Assembly (NCBI RefSeq): GCF_000939975.1 | Contig: NZ_LK391969.1 | Coordinates: 2,301,953-2,365,952, forward strand | DNA length: 64,000 nucleotides | DNA from: Pseudomonas saudimassiliensis | GTDB lineage: Bacteria; Pseudomonadota; Gammaproteobacteria; Pseudomonadales; Pseudomonadaceae | Reading direction: 5' to 3' | Part shown: one piece after another, positions 58,551-64,000 of the stretch | How positions within the stretch are numbered: the stretch's first letter is position 1 | How the letters are laid out: each line of letters starts with the position of its first letter | The notes under the pieces: model-generated | What the model saw: the letters and a program-made list of their open reading frames with translations, nothing else | The model's database searches: none | What the model was told of the DNA's origin: nothing | Made by a program: the position numbers and the translations under genes

Positions 58551-59891
58551 GTGCACACCGATAAAGCAACCCGCCTGCAGCTGTTGAATTTCCGACTCAT
58601 CCAGACGCGCGTGTTCCATCTTACCTGGATGGCATTCTTCGTCTGTTTCTTCGCCTGGTTTGCCTGTGCGCCGCTGATGCCGGTGATCCGCGGTGAGTTC
58701 GATCTGACCACCAGGCAGATCGCCAATATCAATATCGCGGCGGTGGCTATTACCATTCTGGTTCGTCTGATCATCGGCCCGCTGTGTGACCGATTTGGTC
58801 CGCGCAAGACCTACACCGGGCTTATGTTGGTCGGTGCGATTCCGGTTTTCGGTGTGGCTGCGGCGCAGAGTTACGAGAGTTTTCTGTTCTTCCGTTTGCT
58901 CATCGGTGCCATTGGCGCCAGCTTTGTGATCACCCAGTACCACACCTCAATCATGTTCGCGCCCAATGTGGTTGGTACGGCGAACGCAGCGGCGGCGGGC
59001 TGGGGCAATGCCGGCGGCGGCGCCGCTCAGGTGATCATGCCGCTGGTGCTGGGCGCGGTGCTGATGCTCGGTGCCGGCGAGGCGCTGGGCTGGCGGGTGG
59101 CCCTGCTGGTGCCCGGTGTGCTGATGCTGATCATGGCGTTTCTCTACTGGCGTTATACCCAGGACTGTATGGCGGGTAACTACAGCGAGCTGCGCGCCGC
59201 GGGCACCATGCCGGACTCGGGCAAGCAGGGTGGATGGAGCAGTTTTAAACTGGCCGCCGGCAATTACCGGGTGTGGATGCTGTTCGTTACCTACGGCGCC
59301 TGTTTCGGCGTTGAGATCTTCATGCATAACGTGGTGGCGTTGTATTTTCTCGATAATTTCGAATTGTCCTTGAAGACCGCAGGGCTGGTGGCCGGCAGCT
59401 TCGGTCTATTGGCGCTGTTTGCACGCGCCCTGGGCGGCTGGTTGTCGGATCAGCTGGCGCGGCGCGGCGGTCTGGATGCCCGGTCGAAGATACTGTTCCT
59501 GCTCATTGTCGGTGAGGGGCTGGGCCTGCTGCTGTTCTCGCAGATGGACAGCTTTCATCTGGCAGTCATCTCGATGCTGGCCTTCGGTCTGTTCACCCAT
59601 ATGGCCTGTGGCGCGACCTATGCCCTGGTGCCCTTTATTGATCGCCAGGCGCTGGGTGGAGTGGCCGGCATCATCGGCGCCGGCGGCAACGTGGGGGCGG
59701 TGGCAGCGGGCTTGCTGCTGCTGTGGCTGGGTGAGCTGCAACAGACGCTGTTCATCCTCGGTGCACTGGTGTTGACCAGCGCCTTCTGCGCCATCGCCGT
59801 GCGGTTCTCTGTAGAGCACAAGCATCAGGAGGAAGAACTCTACCAGCAGGCGCTGGCGCAGCGTGCTGCTCCTGCGGCCGGTAGTGCCTGA
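58551..59891 (+). CDS. Nitrate/nitrite MFS transporter (NarK/NasA type)
   Basis: 446 residues, 12 membrane helices. The nitrate signature of the NNP family is visible in GTANAAAAGWGNAGGGAAQV and again in GVAGIIGAGGNVGAV; RLIIGPLCDRFGPRKTY is the family loop. GTG start with AAGGAG 8 nt upstream. First gene of the operon, so it imports nitrate for assimilation. In P. aeruginosa the orthologue is called nasA, a name used elsewhere for the reductase, so I leave the symbol blank. Confidence 0.94.
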   Translation: MHTDKATRLQLLNFRLIQTRVFHLTWMAFFVCFFAWFACAPLMPVIRGEFDLTTRQIANINIAAVAITILVRLIIGPLCDRFGPRKTYTGLMLVGAIPVFGVAAAQSYESFLFFRLLIGAIGASFVITQYHTSIMFAPNVVGTANAAAAGWGNAGGGAAQVIMPLVLGAVLMLGAGEALGWRVALLVPGVLMLIMAFLYWRYTQDCMAGNYSELRAAGTMPDSGKQGGWSSFKLAAGNYRVWMLFVTYGACFGVEIFMHNVVALYFLDNFELSLKTAGLVAGSFGLLALFARALGGWLSDQLARRGGLDARSKILFLLIVGEGLGLLLFSQMDSFHLAVISMLAFGLFTHMACGATYALVPFIDRQALGGVAGIIGAGGNVGAVAAGLLLLWLGELQQTLFILGALVLTSAFCAIAVRFSVEHKHQEEELYQQALAQRAAPAAGSA

Positions 59892-59916
59892 GGTGCCGGG
59901 CGTGACGGAGTTAGCA

Positions 59917-61380
59917 ATGGCGCAGCCACGGCTGGTGGTGATCGGCAACGGCATGGTGGGTCAGAAGTTTCTGGAGCAACTGGTGACCGAGGGTTTGCAC
60001 CGGCTTTATCAGGTCACCGTGCTGTGCGCCGAGCCTCGGCCAGCCTATGACCGGGTTCACCTGACCGAGTTTTTCAGTGGGCGCAGTAGCGAAGCGCTGT
60101 CGCTGGTACCGGAGGGGTTCTTCGGACGCCATGGTATCGAATTGCGTTTGAGCGAAGGCGCTGCCCGTATCGATCGGCAGAGCAGGACGGTACTGACTGA
60201 AAAGGGTGCGACGCTGGGCTACGACAAGCTGGTGCTGGCCACCGGCTCCTACCCCTTCGTGCCACCGCTGCCGGGCAGGGAGCGGCCGGGCTGTCTGGTC
60301 TATCGCACCATCGAGGATATGCAAGCCATCATGGAGGCCGGCCGCGACGCCGAGGTGGGGGTGGTGATTGGTGGCGGTCTGCTTGGCCTGGAAGCGGCCA
60401 AGGCGCTACGCGACATCGGCCTGCAGACCCACGTGGTGGAGTGTGCGCCGCGTTTGATGGCGGTGCAGGTGGACGACAGCGGCGGGGCGCTCCTGCGGCG
60501 CAAGATCGAGCAACTCGGCGTGTCAGTGCATACCGGTAAGAGCACCACGGAGATCACTGACGGCGAATTCTATCGCCATGCCCTTAATTTTGCCTGCGGC
60601 GCGCATCTGGAAGCGGATGTGGTGGTGTTTTCTGCCGGTATCCGCCCGCAGGATGGGCTGGCCCGCGAGGCGGATCTGGCAGTGGGCGAACGCGGGGGAA
60701 TCGTTATTGACGACCACTGCCGCACGTCGGACCCGGACATCTATGCCATCGGCGAATGTGCGCTCTGGGGTGGGCGCATCTACGGTCTGGTGGCGCCCGG
60801 CTACGCGATGGCCCGTGCTGCGGCCAGCCACCTGCAGCACCTGCATGATGCCCGGGCGGCGGTGCCGTTCACTGGGGCGGATATGTCCACCAAGCTCAAG
60901 CTGATGGGCGTTGACGTGGCCTCCTTCGGTGACGCCCACGCCAGCACGCCGGGAGCCTGTTGCTATCGGTATGAGGACGAGCGCAAACAGATCTACAAGA
61001 AGCTGGTGGTCAGTGAGGATGGCCGGCGCCTGCTGGGCGGCGTGCTGGTCGGCGATGCCCGGGAATACCACAGGCTGCTGCAGATGTTGCTCAATGACAT
61101 GACCCTGCCGGAGGCGCCCGAACAACTGATTCTGCCGGTCGCCGAAGGCGCGGCGGCGCAACTGGACGTCAATGCCTTGCCGGGCGATGCCACCCTCTGC
61201 CATTGCCAGAACGTCAGCAAGGGTTCCATCTGTCAGGCCATCGCCCAGGGGCACGGTGATCTGGCGGCAATCAAGGCGTGTACCGGCGCCGCTACCGGAT
61301 GCGGCAGCTGCGCGTCGCTGGTGCGCACCTTGCTGGACTCCTCTGCAGATATGCGCCAGTCGGCGGAGAAAGTCGCATGA
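59917..61380 (+). CDS. Nitrate reductase electron-transfer subunit (NirB-type FAD/NAD and [2Fe-2S] protein)
   Basis: 487 residues from the ATG at 59917 (MAQPRLVVIGNGMVG), with GGAG 6 nt upstream. It corresponds to the N-terminal half of NirB: FAD-binding GNGMVGQKFLEQL, NAD-binding VVIGGGLLGLEAAKAL, and a C-terminal BFD-like [2Fe-2S] domain with cysteines in LCHCQNVSKG and TGCGSC. The siroheme/[4Fe-4S] nitrite reductase half is absent, so it is the NADH-oxidising partner of assimilatory nitrate reductase (NasC of Klebsiella, NasB of Bacillus) rather than nitrite reductase. The stop overlaps the start of the next gene (ATGA). Confidence 0.88.
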   Translation: MAQPRLVVIGNGMVGQKFLEQLVTEGLHRLYQVTVLCAEPRPAYDRVHLTEFFSGRSSEALSLVPEGFFGRHGIELRLSEGAARIDRQSRTVLTEKGATLGYDKLVLATGSYPFVPPLPGRERPGCLVYRTIEDMQAIMEAGRDAEVGVVIGGGLLGLEAAKALRDIGLQTHVVECAPRLMAVQVDDSGGALLRRKIEQLGVSVHTGKSTTEITDGEFYRHALNFACGAHLEADVVVFSAGIRPQDGLAREADLAVGERGGIVIDDHCRTSDPDIYAIGECALWGGRIYGLVAPGYAMARAAASHLQHLHDARAAVPFTGADMSTKLKLMGVDVASFGDAHASTPGACCYRYEDERKQIYKKLVVSEDGRRLLGGVLVGDAREYHRLLQMLLNDMTLPEAPEQLILPVAEGAAAQLDVNALPGDATLCHCQNVSKGSICQAIAQGHGDLAAIKACTGAATGCGSCASLVRTLLDSSADMRQSAEKVA

Positions 61381-64000
61381 CCTGTACTACCTGTCCCTAC
61401 TGCGGCGTGGGCTGTGGGGTGATCGCGACGCTGGATGCGCAGACGCCCAACCGAGTGCGCATCCAGGGTGATCCTGAGCACCCGGCCAACCGCGGTCGGC
61501 TCTGCGTGAAGGGCTCGGCGCTGGCCGATACCGTCGGGCTGGAAGGGCGACTGCTGCAGCCGCTGTTGCGTGACAGCAAGGGGCAGGCACACACCACCGG
61601 CTGGGATCAGGCGCTGGATCATGTCGCCGAAGGCCTGCGGCGGATCATTGACCAGCATGGGCCCGAGGCGGTGGCTTTCTACGTATCCGGACAACTGTTA
61701 ACCGAGGACTACTACGTGGTCAACAAGCTGGTCAAGGGCTGGCTGGGCACCGCCAATATCGACACCAACTCCCGGCTGTGCATGTCCTCGGCCGTAGCGG
61801 GGCATAAGCGGGCATTCGGTGAGGATCTGGTCGGCGGCAATTACGAGGACCTGGAGGAGGCAGATCTGGTGGTGCTGGTCGGCTCGAACACTGCCTGGTG
61901 CCACCCCATTGTCTACCAGCGGCTGATGCAGAGCCGCCGCGAACGCCCCGAGAAGCGCATCGTGGTAGTGGACCCGCGACGCACCGCCACCTGAGAGCAG
62001 GCGGATATGCATCTGCCGGTGAAGGCGGGCTCCGATGTCTGGCTGTTCAATGGCCTGCTCGCCTATCTGGAAGAGCATGGCGTGGTAGACACCGACTTTG
62101 TCGCCAACCATACCGGCGGCGCGGCCGAGACGTTGGCCGTTGCCCGTGACAGTGCCGGGCGACTGGAAGCCGTCGCCAAGGCCTGCGGCCTGCCGGTGGC
62201 CGCCCTGGAAAGCTTCTATGCGCTGTTCGCCCGTACCCGCAGGGTGGTGACGGTGTTTTCCCAGGGGGTGAACCAGTCCTCCAGCGGTACCGACAAGGTC
62301 AACAGCATCATCAATTGCCACCTGCTCACCGGGCGCATCGGCGCGCCGGGGATGGGGCCGTTTTCCATTACCGGGCAGCCCAATGCCATGGGCGGCAGGG
62401 AAGTAGGCGGACTGGCCAATATGCTGGCCGCGCATCTGGAGTTGGCTGATCCGCAGCACCGGCAACTGGTGCAGACGTTCTGGGACGGCCCGCGCATGGC
62501 CAGTGCGCCGGGCTTGAAAGCAGTAGACCTGTTTGAAGCCGTACATGCTGGACGGATCAAGGCGTTATGGATCATGGCGACCAACCCGGTGGTGAGCCTG
62601 CCGGACGCTGACCGGGTGCGCGAGGCGCTCAAGCGCTGCGAGCTGGTGGTGGTGTCTGATCTGTTTGCCGATACCGATACCGCCGCGCTGGCCGATGTGG
62701 TGTTGCCGGCCCTGGGCTGGGGCGAGAAGGACGGCACCGTCACCAACTCGGAGCGTTGCCTGTCCCGGCAACGGGCATTCCTGCCCGCGCCGGGTGCGGC
62801 CAAGCCGGATTGGTGGGCAGTCAGCGAGGTGGCGTGCCGATTGGGCTATACAGGCTTCGATTATCAGCAGCCGGCGCAGATATTCGATGAGCATGCGCGG
62901 CTGTCGGCCTGGGGTAATGATCTGCAGAAGGCGCCGCGTGCGTTCAATCTGAGCGGGCTGGTGGGACTGGATGCGCAGGGCTATGACAACCTGCGCCCGC
63001 TCCGCTGGCCGGTGCTGCAGGCGGGGCAGGAAACGCCCAGGCTATTTGCGGATAACCACTTTTCCCATGCCGATGGCCGGGCGCGATTGGTGCCGACCGT
63101 GCCCCGCGCCCCGGCAAACCCGGTGGATGAGGACTTTCCGCTGGTGCTCAATACCGGCCGGATCAGGGATCAGTGGCATACCATGACCCGTACCGGCCGC
63201 GCCGCGCGCCTGGCCGGCCACTTGCCGGAGCCGTTCGTGGAAATGCATCCCTATGAAGCCATGCTCTGTGGCGTGCAGGACGGTGCGCTGGTACGGGTTG
63301 CCAGCCGCTGGGGCAGCATGGTGGTGCGCTTGCGTTGCACGGCTGACCAGCCGCGCCGCACGGTATTCGTGCCGATCCACTGGAATGATCAATGCGCCTC
63401 GGATGCGCGGGTGGGGGCGCTGGTCAATCCGGTGGTCGATCCGCTGTCCGGGGAGCCGGAGTTCAAGCATACGCCCGCGGCGGTGACGCCGTTCCCGGTG
63501 GACTGGCACGGCGTGGTCTACAGTCGTGCGCCACTGGCGTTTGCGCCGGACGCGTCGCCAGCCTATTGGGTGCGCATTCAGGGCGATGGCTTCTTCCGCT
63601 ACGAGCTGGCCGGGCGCGGTGCGCTGGCAGACCCGCAGCGCTGGAGCCGGCAGTTGCTGGGGGCACAGCCAGGCTGGCTGGAAGTACAGGATGACAGTAC
63701 CCATGAGTACCGCACCGCGGCGCTTGATGGCGATCGCCTGCTGGCGTGCGTTTATCTCTCGCCGCGCGCCGAGCTGCCCTCGCGCAGCTGGCTGAATCGC
63801 CTGTTCACCCGGGCCAGTCTGACGGAAGCGGACATCGTTGGGCTCAGGCTCGGGCGATCCGTGGATCCGGCCGATGATGTCGGTGCAACCATCTGTTCCT
63901 GCTTTGCGGTGGGCCGTAACACCATCCTCGATGCCATCCGGGATAACGGCCTGACCAACGTCGAAGCAGTGGGCCGCTGCGTACGGGCCGGCACCAACTG
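61377..64000 (+). pseudogene. nasA: Assimilatory nitrate reductase catalytic subunit, in-frame TGA at codon 206, 3' end outside window
   Basis: Molybdopterin oxidoreductase reducing nitrate to nitrite. [4Fe-4S] ligands Cys6, Cys9, Cys13 and Cys43 (CPYCGVGC, RLCVKG), Mo-ligand Cys135 in NSRLCMSS. At 61992-61994 the frame has TGA in DPRRTAT-stop-EQADMHLP, where relatives usually have Cys; thereafter the same frame stays open to the window edge and is family-like throughout (SSSGTDKVNSIINCH, MGGREVGGLANM), including the dinucleotide-binding C-terminal domain and the start of an appended BFD domain (ICSCFAVGRN). About 874 codons are visible; some 25-35 are missing at the end. One TGC-to-TGA change explains the stop: nonsense mutation, sequencing error or, less likely, selenocysteine. 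Confidence 0.88.

Noticed and set aside
1-64000. tRNA, rRNA, CRISPR array, insertion sequence or prophage
   Set aside because: No cloverleaf-like or rRNA-like sequence, regular repeat-spacer series, transposase or phage structural gene was recognised by eye; a dedicated tRNA or ncRNA scan was not possible.

Overview
The window is chromosomal DNA of a high-GC gammaproteobacterium in or close to Pseudomonadaceae. The evidence is gene order and protein type: the leuCDB - asd - Usg-like - fimV - truA - trpF - accD - folC - dedD - cvpA - purF - metZ run, a LysR gene divergent from an fpr of the FprA type, an AsrA-like second Lon next to a PutA without a DNA-binding domain, and selD-mnmH. One departure from the usual Pseudomonas order (as I recall it) is trpB-trpA sitting inside this run, between trpF and accD. 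No rRNA, tRNA, CRISPR array, insertion sequence or prophage was recognised, and no gene-free stretch exceeds about 300 bases.

Layout. 1-1416: 5' part of putA (minus). 1565-3964: lon/AsrA-type protease. 3998-5772: a second, shorter FimV-like gene broken by a frameshift. 6030-7738: cmoA-cmoB (tRNA wobble uridine modification). 7748-10804 (minus): ycjX-ycjF plus an unrecognised gene. 10873-12719: TM2 protein, YcgL and RNase D. 12939-16946: a chemoreceptor, a secreted ComEA-like protein, and a coupled pair made of a response regulator with a CheC-type phosphatase domain and a PAS-GGDEF cyclase. 16990-35333 (minus): a biosynthetic block for Leu, aspartate semialdehyde, Trp, fatty acids, folate, purine and Met, with fimV and truA inside. 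35475-38787: LysR genes, a glycine-zipper protein and ferredoxin-NADP reductase. 38854-46649: SDR, MFS, aroC, TauE, Smr, mnmH and selD. 46707-50239: patatin-like protein and a penicillin-acylase/AHL-acylase family enzyme.

The accessory part is 50387-58266, an orphan type VI secretion cargo island: a VgrG with most of its middle deleted in frame, a DUF4123 adaptor, a 1196-residue VasX/BTH_I2691-like membrane effector, its probable polytopic immunity protein, a 43-codon duplicated stub of that immunity gene, then a DUF3304 gene, an unknown 66-residue gene and a DUF6708 gene. Many junctions are ATGA overlaps. The DUF6708 gene carries two opposite frameshifts, one at a C9 tract. No T6SS structural genes are present.

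The right end (58551-64000) is a nitrate assimilation operon: nitrate transporter, NirB-type electron-transfer subunit and the catalytic nitrate reductase, preceded by a very good sigma-54 promoter. The nitrate reductase frame has an in-frame TGA at codon 206 and runs on open to the window edge.
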